From Monosporascus cannonballus (taxonomy: Eukaryota > Ascomycota > Sordariomycetes > Xylariales), in assembly GCA_004154925.1 (NCBI GenBank), contig QJNS01000085.1, positions 186,001 through 250,000 on the forward strand: a stretch of DNA of 64,000 nucleotides, read 5' to 3'. How positions within the stretch are numbered: position 1 is the first letter of the stretch; each line of letters starts with the position of its first letter. Shown here in pieces: positions 45,601-58,409 of this stretch. The translations under genes were made by a program, and so were the position numbers. Under the pieces are notes generated by a model. The model searched no databases, had not been told where the DNA came from, and was given only the letters and a program-made list of their open reading frames with translations.

Positions 45601-48600
45601 AGCAAAAAGCTGGCCCGAAAAAAAACAGTACCTACAGAAAAACCCTTTGTATTATTATAAATAATATAATTACTAAACGGAAAAGGAATTAATTTAGCGT
45701 ACGGTAAAAAAGCATTATTAAAAAGTTATTACGGATTTCTATTTTTAATTAATATTTATTACGAATTTTTAAAAAAAAAAGTTATTAAAGAAAAAATACG
45801 TTAATTTATAGGAAATCTTTGGAATAATAACTAAAACGACGTATAATGAAATGCAATCGTAAACATAAAAAAATAATTTATTTAATAAGGAAAAAACTTA
45901 TAGAAAAAAATTGGAATAATAAATACAATTCGAAGAAATAATATGCTAACAATAACGACAAATATAAGAGCTTAATACGTTATATATAGAAACAAAAATA
46001 AAATTCGATAAATTCGAATAAGAATTAAAAAAAAGTTATTTATAAAAAAGCCGTAAAATAACGAAACCTAGAGAAATTAAGGGAAACTCTTAAAAAAGGC
46101 TTTAAACGCAACGATAAAAAACGTTAACGACTTTATTATTTTGGAAATACGAATCGGAATATATTGGTATACCGCTATGGTAAATTGCAAAGCTTTAGGT
46201 AAAAATTATATTGTACTAAATATGGTTAATAGGTTCAGATTACTATGGAGATATAAGTTAAAATTTTATATAGCGACAAATACTAAAAGTTAGGAATTCG
46301 CTTATAATAACGGAAAAGTTATACGCAAAATTGATTATTTCGAAATTTCTATCTAAAGACAATATCAGACGGTTAATTTCGATATCGTTTTATTCGGGAA
46401 TTACGATATAATCTTAGAATTATTATGGATACGCTAATACGGAATTTTAATTAATGGAGGAACTGGCCAAATAAACTTCGTTTTATTCTTTATTAATAAA
46501 TAAAAAGAAAAAAAAGAATTAAGATTTTAACATTCGATCGATAATAACGACAAATACAAATATAAGAATACGATAAATACCTTATTACCCAAAGAAACAA
46601 GATATAAAAAAGAAAACGGATATTAAAAAAAATACGACATATTATTATTACTATTAAAATAAAATTAAAACAACTAAATAACGATTTAACAAAACAACAA
46701 CCCCAGAAGTTAGAAAATTTGACTAATATGCCACAATAATATAACAAATACGAGCAGCTTTTCAAAAAGGAATTTGATACAAAATTACTAGAACATAGCA
46801 AATAGGACTATGAAATAGTTTTTAAAAAAGAATTTTCGACAAGATTTTACCTTATTTATAATCTTAGCGGAAACGAATTACGTATTTTCAAAGAATACCT
46901 GGAAAGTCGGCTAAAGAAAAAATAGATTCGACCTTCGAAGTTACCGGCAGAATACCTTATGTTTTTTATATTTAAAAAAATGGGAAACTGCAATTTATGG
47001 TTAATTATTAATAATTAAACGATATTATAATCAAAAATCGAATATTATTATTTTAAATTACAGAAATAAAAAACCGATTTTATGGAACTAAATGATTTAT
47101 AATATTTAATCTTAAAAATAAATATAACTTTTTAGGATTAAGAAAATACGAATAAAAAATAGCCTTTAAAACGAAATAAGGATTATTTAAGTATTTAATT
47201 ATATTAATAAGATTTACGAACGTACCAGTAACCTTTTAACGGATAATAAATTATGTATTACGAAAATACCTTAATATTTTCGTCGTTTGTTATCTCGACG
47301 ACATTTTCATTTTTTAAAAATAAAAGAAAATACAAATAAGATACGTTTATAAAGTTTTTTAAATTTTATAAAACATAAAATTATTTATTAACGCGGAAAA
47401 AAATTAGTTCTATATATAGGAAATAGAATATTTAAAACATATTATTACCTTAGGACATATTAAGATAAACTTTAAGAAAATCGTTATAATTATAAAATAA
47501 CAAACGCTAATAACAATTAAGAAGGTATAAGCATTCCTTGGATTCACTAATTACTATAAAAAGTTTATTCGAAATTTTAGCAAAATAACCATATTTTTAA
47601 CAAATCTTATAAAAAAGTTTAAATGGACGCCAGATACGGAAAAAGCATTTTAGGCTATTAAGAATACGATTATTAGCAAACCAATATTAATTATATACGA
47701 TTTAAACCGCCCCGTCGAACTAAAAACTAATATTTCGGATTACGCGTTAAACGTAATAATCGGACAATGAAATAATTAAGACAAATTATACCTTATTATA
47801 TTCTTTTCGTATAAATTAAAAGGAACCGAATTTAATTACGGCATTCCAGATAAGGAATTTATAGTTATTATTATGGCATTTCGGGAATTTAAACATTTTT
47901 TAAAAGGAAATTTACACCAGGTTAAGGTTTATACGAATTATTAAAATTTTACCCGATTTATTACGACCAAAAAATTTACAAAATAATAACTTCGTTACGT
48001 AAAAGAATTGGCGAATTTCGACTTCGTTATTATCCATAAGAAAAAATCAAAAAATAACAAAATAAATATTTTAAATAAACGATTAAACCTTAAAAAATTG
48101 GTTAAAATTAGCCATATAATTTTTAATACCACCATAAAAAGATATTTACGCTAATAATAAATTGCGATAATTTAGGTAATACTTTATAATATATATTAGA
48201 AAATTTAATAATATAACGACGGTTTCTAAGAAAACCAAAAAACGAATAAGATATAAGTTTTAAAAGAATATCAGAAAATTTAGTACGAAAAATATACGAA
48301 TATTAGTTATATAAATATTTAAAGATTTATAAAACCTTAGAAAAATTTTAACGTATATATTTTTTTTTAAAATAAAATTAATAATACAGAAAATTATACA
48401 GTAATACGATATTTGCGCCAAAGTAAAAATTCGACGATATAAGCCATACGGAAAATTATAGCCATTATTAGTTATAAAACGACCATAATATTTAATTATA
48501 CTTGATTTTATTATTAAGCTTTTTATATCAAAATATTTAATTACGGGAATATATTATAATAATATCTTTATAATCGTCGATCGATTTACGAAATTTTCCT

Positions 48601-49540
48601 ATTTTTTACTATATTACAAAAACATAAACGCCGAATAATTAATATATATTTTTTAAAAAATATTTTCAATATATACGGATTAATAATAGAAATTATATTA
48701 AATAAAGGATTAATATTCGTTTTAAAATTTTAATAAGGCTTAATAATATAAATCGGCTTAAATTATAAGTTATTTGACGTATTTAAACTTTAACTAAATA
48801 AATAAATAAAACGAACAAATTAAATTTTGAAAGTTTATTTACGATATTATATTAATTACGAATAAAATAATTAAATTAAAAAATTATTAATCGTATAATT
48901 AACTTATAATATTAATTATTATAAAAATATTAAGATAATATTTACGAACGTAAATTTTGGTTTTATTCCAAAAGTTTATAAGAAAATACGTAACGACGGT
49001 CTAATTAATATCAAAATAATTTTTACGTTAAAATAATGATAATAATTATATTAAAAAATAAAAATAAAATTGGAATTCGTACGAAATTAAATAAGCAAAT
49101 ATTATAATTAAAAAAGGTTAAAAGGATTAACTTTTAAAAAAAGGGAAATAATTCTTTTCGTTATAAAAAATATTTAAATAAAATAACCTAATAAAAAATT
49201 CGATTTTAAATATATCGATTTTTATAAAATCGCCAAGAAAATCTTAAAAAATAATTATTAATTAAAACTTTTATTAAGAATTAAATTCTATTTAATTTTT
49301 TACGGTTTATTAATTAAATTAATAATAAATATAATTAAAATATATACGGTATAAAATAATATAAAAATAAAGGACGAACAAATATACGAAATAAAAAAGA
49401 TATTTAATATATAAAAATAAAATAAGCTTACTTAATACCTAATTAAATAGAAAAAATACCTAAATTCCGAAAATACCTGAGAACCCGCCAAAAACCCTAT
49501 TAACGCCCAGCGCTTACTAAAAAATTTCTACTAACGATAA
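45600..49540 (+). pseudogene. Element D pol relic with chromodomain
   Basis: A Pol relic. The protease (46130-46480) ends in the NYDIILEL and YGILINGGTGQINFV block; its active-site Asp-Ser-Gly is now Asn-Cys-Lys. The RT runs from 46800, and its Y-L-D-D segment survives near 47280-47300 in the reading VVCYLDDIFIF. The connection reads [19 protein letters not shown] (47520-47580), and RNase H shows NRPVELKTNISDYAL (47705-47750). Integrase has TKFSYFLLYYKN and preceding VDRF at about 48565-48620. The chromodomain is at 49430-49530 (YLIK, stop, KKYLNSENT, stop, EP), both stops replacing Trp (TGG to TAG/TGA). Confidence 0.88.
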
Positions 49541-49619
49541 CGGGCGCGTCCCAGTTAAAAGTTAACTAATTAATAACCGGAATATTAGGCCAATCGGCCG
49601 CGGCCTGTGTTAACGTAAC

Positions 49620-50101
49620 AGCCGTAATAACGGCCTCCAACTATTTTTATTCCTTTCGAAGCGCTTAAACTTCTTTATGGCCTCCGTACCCTGAATACCG
49701 TGACGAAATATTTCCATACTACGGCGACGAAACAACCGCCTTTGTTTCTGCAAACGGTCCAATTTGTTGGCGGCGGCGCGCAACGTTTTACCAACTTATT
49801 TCTTTTTATGTTTTAAACGGTCCTTTTCGTCAAAAAGTTTTTTGTACTCGGCCTTCGAAAAACCAAAAATATTATAAGAACCCCCATAATGGATGTATCG
49901 CGTATATTTTAAAAACCTTCGGGCAACTTTATATTCTGTATTTTCCTTTTTACAATAGAAATAAAAGGGCATTTTAAAACCAAAACGTTTAATACGTTTT
50001 GAAAAAATTAAAATATTAGCATATTTACGGGAACGAAATTTTTCAATTCGACCTGATATAATAAATATATATAAAGGAAAGTTACTTACTGAAATTAACA
50101 A
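49620..50101 (-). pseudogene. Antisense cysteine-cluster/coiled-coil frame of element D
   Basis: A 101-codon open frame (49796-50101) on the strand opposite to the element, continuing past one stop to about 49620. Residues 47, 50, 57, 66, 69 and 76 (49874-49963) follow C-x2-C-x6-C-x8-C-x2-C-x6-C-N, as Tyr, Cys, Tyr, Tyr, Tyr and Tyr. MP precedes the first position by one residue (M44-P45), as in C and K. Downstream comes a charged helix-like region (AEYKKLFDEKDRLK, then RAAANKLDRLQKQRRLFRRR), typical of a coiled coil. It lies between chromodomain and polypurine tract. This is the longest surviving copy of the frame in the window. Confidence 0.7.
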
Positions 50102-50132
50102 ACAAATAATTTAATCTTTAGGGATAAAAATC

Positions 50133-50150
50133 CTGGAAAAGGGGAGATCG
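50133..50150 (+). other. Polypurine tract of element D
   Basis: GGAAAAGGGGAGAT immediately before the 3' LTR, matching the tract of C in position and form. Confidence 0.78.
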
Positions 50151-50573
50151 TATTATAACCTAACGGTCTTAGCTTTTTCTTAGACGGTCGGAACTACGAA
50201 AAGGTTAGTTCCGACCCAAGCCAAAATATTACGTAATTAGCTTAAAGGTTTTAAGGCGCCAAGCACCTTAAGCCTTTTAAGCCAGCAAAAAAGCTTAAAA
50301 AGCTTAACGGTTTTAAAGGTTTAAACCGCTTAAACACCTTAAACTAAAATAAGGATATATACATTTATTAATTTTATAATTTAAATAATTTTAATTTATA
50401 ATATTTATTAATATTAAATGTTTACATTGTAATAATTTGTTACCTAAGGTACTTTTGGCATTACGAGACGTAATACGTTACTGTATTTATTGCTTAAATT
50501 CCTACGATACTCCTGTTAACATAAACCTGTCGACTTAAGGTTTAATAGTTGGTTAAACCACATAGCCGTCACA
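50151..50573 (+). repeat. 3' LTR of element D (LTR3)
   Basis: 423 bp, TATTATAACCTAACGG..AGCCGTCACA. Same length as the 5' copy; the differences seen are transitions. CTGGT follows. Confidence 0.93.
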
Positions 50574-50578
50574 CTGGT

Positions 50579-51812
50579 AATCGCATCCTTAATATCCTAA
50601 AATACCTTTTTTATGTCTGGCGTCCATTTGAACTCTTTTTCTTTCTTTATAAAATTCGTCAAAGGTATAGTTATCCTATTGAAGTTTCGAATAAACTTCC
50701 TGTAGTAATTGGCGAATCCAAGGAATACCTGTACCTCCTTAATTGTCGTTAGCGTCTGCCATTTTGTAACTGTAGCAATTTTCTTAGGGTCCATCCTAAT
50801 ATGTCCTAGGATGATAATATATCCCAGATATTCCATTTTTTATATATGGAATTAACTTTTTTCCGTATTAACAAATAACCTTACGTTTTATAAAACTTAA
50901 AAAACCTTATAAACGTATTTTGCATATATTTTTTCCGTCTTTAAAAAAATAAAAATATTATCGAGATAGTAAACGACGAAAATATTCAGGTATTTTCGTA
51001 ATACGTAATTAACTATTCGTTAAAAGGTCGCTGGTACGTTCGTAAATCCTATTAATATAATTAAATACTTAAATAATCCGTATTTCGTTTTAAAAATTAT
51101 TTTTTATTCGTATCTTTTTTTAATCTTAATAAAATTATATCCATCTTTAAAATTAAATATTATGAACTATTTGGCTCCATAACGTTAATCTTTTATTTCC
51201 GTAATTAGGGATAAAAATATTTAATTTTTAATAATAACGTCGTTTAATTATTAATAATTAACCATAAATTGCAATTTCCCGTTCTTTTTAGGTACGAAAA
51301 ATATCAGGTACCCTGCCGGTAACTTCGAATGTCAAATTTATTTTTTTTATAACCGATCTTCCAGGTATTTTTTGAAAATACGTAATTCGTTTCCGTTAAG
51401 ATTATAAATAAGGTAAAATTTTATCAAAATTCCTTCTTTAAAAACTATTTTATGATCTTATTCGCTATGTTCTGATAGCTTTATATCAAACTCCTTTCTA
51501 AAAAGCTGCTTGTATCTATAATATTGTGATAACATATTAATTAAGTTTTTTAATTCCTTAGGTTGTTATTTTTATTATTCCAGTTTGTTATTTAATTGCT
51601 TTAATTTCGTTTTAATAATAATAATAATACGTCATGTTTTTCTCTAATACTCGTTTTCTTTTTTATATCTTATTTCTTTAAGTAGTAAGGTATCTGTCGT
51701 ATCTTTATGCTTGTATTTGTTGTTATTATCGATCGAATATTAAGATCTTAATTTTTGCGTTTCTTATTTGTTAATAAGGAATAAAACGAACTTTACCTGG
51801 CCAGTTCCTCCA
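50579..51812 (-). pseudogene. Element E pol segment: RT
   Basis: The minus-strand RT of E between the D and F insertions. The open piece 50597-50836 reads GHIRMDPKKIATVTKW, VQVFLGFANYYRKFIRNFN and FKWTPDIKKVF, a well-preserved gypsy RT-RNase H connection. The catalytic box lies near 50965-50985 (VVYYLDNIFIF, second Asp changed to Asn). GNCNLWLI and related RT N-terminal sequence is at about 51240-51290. F interrupts at CTCCA (51808-51812). The plus-strand 67-aa frame here is a shadow. Confidence 0.85.
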
Positions 51813-52235
51813 TGTTATAAGAACAAGGGTTCTTGTCTTGGGAGGACCTACTTTTGAGGCCTAGCGCAAGGTCGCCTCGGCTAAACGCCGGCCAAAGGAG
51901 TCTTGGCTCTTTTAAAGGTGATTTAAGTAATCTGGATAATCTGGACCAAATCATACAGATTTAATAAATCCACGACATACTCACTTTAGGAATTAGGATA
52001 TATAATGGATCGGTCTTTTATATAAATAGCACCTATTTAGTTTCGTTCTTTAATTATTAATTTAAGCCTTTAATTCAAAGGCAATTATACCGTTTTTTAA
52101 TTAAGGGAAAAGTTTTTAAACTTTTTTAACAAATAAATTATTAAATTATTTTTCGCCTTATTATTACTTACAAATCAAAACCCTATTTCGGATATTATTT
52201 ATACCTCCAGGTAGATATATAACAGGTTCGTTATA
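51813..52235 (+). repeat. 5' LTR of element F (LTR1b)
   Basis: 423 bp, TGTTATAAGAACAAGGG..AGGTTCGTTATA. The first half is little mutated. The leader 52236-52441 follows, with no TGG directly after the LTR. Confidence 0.94.
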
Positions 52236-52441
52236 TTTTAATAATTTTTTGATTAATAATCGACGGATAATTTAAAACTTAGTTAGGTATAAGCTTTCTT
52301 GAATTTAGTAAAAACGATATTATAAAACGATATTTAAAAAACAAACAATATATATAATCCCCGTTCTTAACCAGTAAAATGTTATTAATAAGATTTAACG
52401 AATTACCCCTTATTAAAAAAGTTTTTCGATTAATTAATAAC

Positions 52442-53592
52442 ATGGCACCCCTTATTACCCGATCCCAGAAAGAACCTTTTTTTTACAACTCTAACAGCAA
52501 CCTACCCCGACTCCTAAGGATACCATTAAAGTCCAGGGAAAGGAGTTAAAACGGGAAAAGGTTAAAAAGGAAGTTGAAAAAGAGATTAAGGAGGAATATG
52601 GGGTAAGGTTTTAGAAAAAAAAAGGAAAAAAAAAAGGAACCGACTGTTAACGAAAAACTATACATCTTGATAATAAAGGTTAGGGCCCTGAAAAGAGGAA
52701 CGTTAAGCTTGCTTAATAGCAAAAAGCCTTAACCTTATTACTATTTGGTACGAACTAGGCACGAAAAAGAACTGTTTCACCTTTAAACTACCATAAAATG
52801 CCAAACGTCAAAGGCTATAAACCAACTCCCCCTAAGCCTTACGATGGATTTACGGATATAAAAAGATTCCTGGTTCAGGCCAGGCTTTACCTCAAATTTT
52901 ATAAAAATTCTTTAACGAAGAATTATCAAAAAAATAATGGCCATTTTGCAGCTATTTACAGGAAAAGTTTTCCTATGGTTCGAACCCATTATAAAAGATT
53001 ACTTACGGAATTACCCCGAAAAATCCTCGGACATAACCAATTACATTTTTAACAAGTATAGATATTTCGAAAAAAAATACGAACCCTATTTGGAAATCCA
53101 AACAAAAAATAATATGCGGTTAAATAATTTCATTTCCTCCGCCAGACCAAGTTAGCGTTTAAATATACGACCGAATTTAACCGCCTGGTAACTATTTTAA
53201 ATCTGCCAAAAAATGCGTTATTTTATCCTTATTATGATAGCCTAAAGCTTTAGGTCAAAAACGAAATATATATGGAACCCAAGATAAAATCCTTTGCAAA
53301 ATATACCGACAAAGTTATTATTGCCGACCGCCGCATTTTTAATCGGTATTTCGAAAAAAAAGAGACCGGCAAACGAAATAATAATAAAAGCTTTAGTAAC
53401 CGAATTAAAAAAATAAAGGCAAACTTTAAAAAAACGAATTCTATTTCGAAAAAGCCTAAAAGGGATAAGTCCAAAATAAAATATTTTAACTGTAGCAAAA
53501 AAGGGCATTTCAAAAATAAATGTTACTTCTTTGCCAAAAGGAACTTCAAAAAAAAGGATATCTTAACCCCAGAAAAAGGCCAGAGCAGCTGA
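52442..53592 (+). pseudogene. Element F gag, nearly complete but frameshifted
   Basis: Gag starting at ATG 52442 (MAPLITRSQKE). It is followed by a charged segment and then the conserved block at 52798 (MPNVKGYKPTPPKPYDGF, FLVQARLYLKFYKNSLTKN). An extra A in a run near 52930 shifts the frame, which continues as 52937-53155 (MAILQLFTGKVFLWFEPII). The C-terminal piece 53272-53592 is Lys-rich and carries the zinc knuckle at about 53481-53525 (YFNCSKKGHFKNKC), where only the first Cys has become Tyr. The product would be the capsid/nucleocapsid precursor. Two minus-strand frames of about 88 aa over 53242-53513 are shadows. Confidence 0.85.
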
Positions 53593-53599
53593 ATAAGAA

Positions 53600-56500
53600 A
53601 CCGACAGTAAAGCAGAAAAGAAAGAAAAAGAAATTAATTCGATTTCCTTCTAGCCAGAATTCATTATTGCCATAATTATTTAAATTTAAAGCGATAACTT
53701 AAAGTACGAAAATTGTCTTATTTGCCAGGATTTTAAGGTTAAAACCTATAAGTACCATCCAGGATAAACGGCTTCCAGGATAGCCATAAAGCTTGGATGT
53801 TAATGCTATCTTGATTCCCAGAAATATAAGATGCATATAAAGGACGGCCAGTTTCGGCTAGATATCAGCAATTATGGATAATTATCCCCAAAACTTTGTA
53901 AGCTTCTAGAATGTACCATTTACCTAAAAGAGTTAACGATAAATCCTTACGGCCTATTATATTTTACTGCCTATTACTTTAATAATTATTTTGTTTATCT
54001 TAAAACCAAAAATAATAACTTTTGGCATCAATAAGATAAAAAAATACTTATTAAATTAAATAACGAATATTAATATATTAAAAGTTTTCGATAACCAAAA
54101 TACCTTAAATCTTGTTACTTATATCCCGAGTTAAAACGGAATTAAAAGGCCATATTACAAAAATGCTTATATCATTTGCCGATATTTTACGTCCAACATA
54201 AATTCCTAGATATAGGAATATTTTTTTCGGAAAATTACCTTTCTGATTATTACGTTCAGAAGGGACTCCACTAGGCCCAAAAGAGGCCCAGGAAATTGGA
54301 AACGCTCGGGATCTCCACCTTCCATCGGATAAACCTCGGGTCTTTATCAATCTCCAAAGACACCAGGAAACTCGTGGACGACAGATACCATAATCTCTCG
54401 AGATCCCCAGAAACCATAAAAGACATAAAGGATAAAAAAAATATATAAAGTTTAGATCTTTTATATAGATAATTACTTACTTAGTTTTTTGTTCCTTAGT
54501 TATTAATTTAAGCTCTTAGCCAAAAATAACTATACCGTTCTTTAATTAAAAAAGGAATACCTTAAAATCTCCTTAACGAATATATTAAATTTTTTTCCCC
54601 TTATGGTTACCTGCAAATCAAAACCCTTTTCGGATACTGCTCATATCTCCAGGTAGATATATAACAGGTTCGTTACATTAATCTTATAACTCAGAAGACA
54701 TAAAACCGAAAAATAAGCCAGAAAGAAAATCTGATTTTGAAACTTTAATGCAAATACGGCAAAAAGATATAATTTCGATACAAAAACGATTAATGTATTA
54801 AATATGCTATCAAAAAAGTTCGCAAATGGAAATTCGTTTAAAACGAATGGCATCAAAAATTAAAAAACTATAAAGGCTTTCGAAATTAAGGTATTAAGGA
54901 GCCCCAATCTATAAGACCTTATGCAAAGCAACAAAAGGGATACGCAGCCAAATCGAAATTTCTTTTCAGTATAAAAACAAAACGTTTAAAACAATAATTA
55001 ATTCCGGCATAAAAAATAATTTTATTTCCCCCGTAATAGCAGAAAAACATCAAATTCCCTAAAGATACAAATTAAAGTTTTACAAATTACGTACGGTAAA
55101 TAAAAATCTGTTTATATACGAAGGTAAACGAATTTTTCGAAAAACCGAAGAATTTCCAGTACAAATTTAAGGATACTAAGAACGTATTTCGCTGGACATC
55201 GCCGACATCTCCGAATACGATATCATCCTGGGAATGCCCTGGCTTTATTCTAATAACCCAAGGATTAACTGGAAAAAACGAATATTTTCTTGGGATAAAA
55301 TACCAAAAAAGGACGATCGAGAAATTTGTTATATTATTAAGGAAGTACGGATCCTTAATTAAGCTTTTATAGTACTGCCGGAGTATTAAGAATTTAAGCA
55401 ATTATTTAAGGATAAAGAAAATTATAAGCTATTACCATATAATTAATAAGATCACAAAATACCTATTAAGAAAAAATATTATTTTAAACTTTACAAAATT
55501 TACTATATAAATTTAAAAAAATTAAAGGCCTTATAGAAAAATATATAACTGGATTTGAAAAAAGAATATATCTAGTTTTTCAACTTTCTTATTGGATACC
55601 CTTTTCTTATAGTACCAAAAACCAAGGATAGCAAATAAAAGATTAATAAAAACGGAAATTTTATTTACCGAAAAATAATCGATTATAAATAATTAAACGA
55701 TATTAAAATTAAAAATGGATACCCCCTAATATTTATAAATACCTTAAAAAAACGCCAGCAAAGCTAAATAGTTTACGGTACTTAACTTTCAAAATAGCTA
55801 TTATCGTATCCGAATAGCTAAAGGAGAAAAATAAAAAATAATATTTAGAATAATATATGGACTTTATGAATACAAAGTAATGCCGATAGGATTTACCAAT
55901 ATTCCCGCTAGCTTCCAAAATCTAGTTATAACCACTTTTAGATAATTCCTGGATAAACTCGTATTTGTCTACCTCGACGATATCCTCATTTATTTAAAAA
56001 CCCTGGAAGAACATAAGAAATACGTGGCCCAAATACTTAGGACTTTAAACGAAACAAATATTCGAATTAACCTAGCCAAAAACGTATAGTATATACAGAA
56101 ACTAGATTTTCTGGGATTTACTTTTACCCCCGGTTAAATTCAAATCCAACGTTCCAAATTAAAAGCAATTAAAAACTGGCCTATCCCTAATAAGGCGACC
56201 GTTATAAATATCCGACAAATCTTAGGATTTACGGGTTACGTACGTAGCCTAATCGAGAAGTACAGAAATATTGTTAGGCCATTAACGAAACTTACCACCA
56301 AAAAATATGTCGGAAAAGAATTTAAACTCCTAAAGGAAACAAAAAAAACGTTCCGAAAACTGAAGAAAATAATTATTAATGGATTAATAATAAAAATGCC
56401 AAACCCAGATAAAAAGAAACGCCTAAAAATAAATACCTTAAAATACGCCTTGGGTGCAATCTTAAAATAATAAGAAGATAACGGCAAATAATACCTAATA

Positions 56501-58330
56501 GCATATTACTTAAAAGTATTCCAAAATGTAAAATTCAAATATTAGATTTACGATAAAAATTTATTAATAATTATTAACGCTTTTAAAAAATAGGAACCTT
56601 ATTTTAATAAAATAAAAGAACTTTTCGATATTTACTTTAATTATAAAAATCTTATGCGATTTATGAAAGCTTAAAAATTAAATAAACGATATGAAAAATG
56701 GATGATTTTTTTTTAAGATTTAACTTTAGAATATATTATATTAAAAGAAAAGAAAATATCGAGGTAGATATTTTTAATGGTAAGGGAGATTACGATTCCA
56801 AGATTTCTAAAAGAAGTATGCAAATGTTATAGTATAATAAGGACGGTATTATATAACTATGTAAAATAATAAGAAAATAAATTTTAAAATTTTTGATACG
56901 GTTCCGGAATTCTTACGATATAAAGGAATAAAAAGAAATTTAATATTTAAAAGGGCAACCAAAAAATTAGCTGTTATACTATGGCAAAATTTATGTTCCA
57001 AAGGATTAACAGGAACAATTTGTAAGGGAATTCCATAAAGACCTATTGCATAAATACTAAGGAATTTTCAAAATTACCAGACGACTTCAAAAAATATATA
57101 ATTTTCCAAAGTTACGCCGTATGGTTAAAAAGGTACTTAAGAATTGCAATATTTGCAACAAGGCTAAAGCAGTACGACATAAGCCTTACGGATTACTGCA
57201 ACCTACCGACATCCCTAACAAGGCATAGAACACCATAGCTTGGGATTTCATCATTAACTTACCTCTATCTAAAAACCTAGTTACTAAAGTTAAATACGAC
57301 GGAATATGGGTAATTGTCGACAGATTTACCAAGTATGAATACTTTTTACCTTTTAAAAAAAACGCAACGGCAGAACAGTTAGCTTACGCCTTTATTAAAT
57401 ATTATTTCGATAAATATAAGATATTAAAAAAGATTATTTCCGATAAAAATACGCTTTTTATTTCAAATTTGGTACCAACTTTTTTAAATAAATCGGTACC
57501 AAGTTTAAGTTTTTAATAGCATATTATCCTTAAACAGATGGACAAATAAAACGACTTAATTAAACTCTGGAACAATATCTTCGAAATTACGTTAATTATT
57601 AATAAAATAACTAGGTAAAACTTTTATTATTAACATAAATCGCTTATAATATATTTATTAACGAAAATATAGACGTATCCCTTTATACCGCTATGTACGA
57701 ACATAATGCAGAAATAAAACGACCTAAATAATTACTTAATAAGGTATTAAAAATTATTATAATTACCCCAAAAGCAAAAACGTTAACAACAAAAATTAAG
57801 ATAATTTAAGCCCGTTTTTAAAATAAATTGCGATTTCTTTAATAACGGATAACCCAGTATTATAATAAAAAAATTAAAGGATTAATTCTAACGAAAAGAA
57901 ATAAGGTTTACCTGTTACGTTAAAAATAAAACGTAATTTCGAACATCTTACAAATCAAAACGAAAAAATTTAGCGATAAGTTCAATTTCAAAAAACTTAA
58001 ACCGTTTAAGATTAAAAAAGTTATTTCCAAAACTAACTATCGACTGTCGCTACCCAAAAACATAAAAATACACCCTGTTTTTCACATCTTTTTACTTAAG
58101 CCAACACCCAAAAACGCCCCGTTAAAAACAGACCTGGAATTCGAAAAAAAACTTTGACGAATACGAAGTCGAAAGAATACTGGATTCCAGAATAATTAAA
58201 AACAAAGTTCAATATTTAATTAAATAAAAGGATTACCTATCCGAAAAAAATATTTAGGAACTATTTAACCACTTAACGAATACGATAAACCTAATTAAAA
58301 CGTTCTACCGCCAAAATCCTGACCGACCAT
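53600..58330 (+). pseudogene. Element F pol, interrupted by a solo LTR
   Basis: The spacer after Gag is split at 54247 by a solo LTR. The protease at 54960-55310 has IINSGI at the active site (Asp to Asn) and then NFISPVIAEKHQIP and YDIILGMPWLYSNNP. The RT has YGLYEYKVMPIGFTNIPASF and YLDD intact at 55970-55981. RNase H is at about 56420-56670 (KYALGAIL, AYYLKVFQNVK). Integrase spans 57010-57760, with the HHCC remnant EFHKDLLHKY..NCNICNKAK, the core WDFIINLPLSKN, VIVDRFTKYEYFLPF and ISDKNTLF. The chromodomain at 58150-58320 reads YEVERILDSR, YLIK, stop, KDYLSEKNI, stop. Remaining stops replace Gln or Trp. Not functional as read. Confidence 0.9.
54248..54677 (+). repeat. Solo LTR (LTR2) nested in element F
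   Basis: 430 bp, TATTACGTTCAGAAGGG..GGTTCGTTACA. The flanks CTGAT (54243-54247) and TTAAT (54678-54682) are the same site if C-to-T and G-to-A changes are allowed. Comparison with C at 16845-16880 shows that the pol sequence is continuous across it. The 81-aa and 71-aa minus-strand frames lie within or across it and are shadows. Confidence 0.92.
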
Positions 58331-58409
58331 CTCCAGTACGGCCAAGGTCGCAGGCGATAATAATCCCCCGTTCAAATTAACCCTTACGCCGTTCCAATCG
58401 AAAAAGTTA

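Larger units (their letters stand above)
43785..50573 (+). mobile_element. Element D: full-length Ty3/gypsy retrotransposon (6789 bp), RIP-degraded
   Basis: A complete plus-strand element with two 423-bp LTR3 copies and perfect CTGGT at 43780-43784 and 50574-50578. It is inserted in E, an older relative of the same family in opposite orientation. The order is leader, Gag, protease, RT, RNase H, integrase, chromodomain, antisense frame, polypurine tract and LTR. Confidence 0.95.

Noticed and set aside
53242..53513. Two overlapping minus-strand frames of 87-88 aa, rich in Phe and Leu
   Set aside because: They are antisense shadows of the Lys-rich Gag C-terminus of element F. The same shadow recurs at 15891-16178 in C and at 9529-9741 in B for that reason alone.
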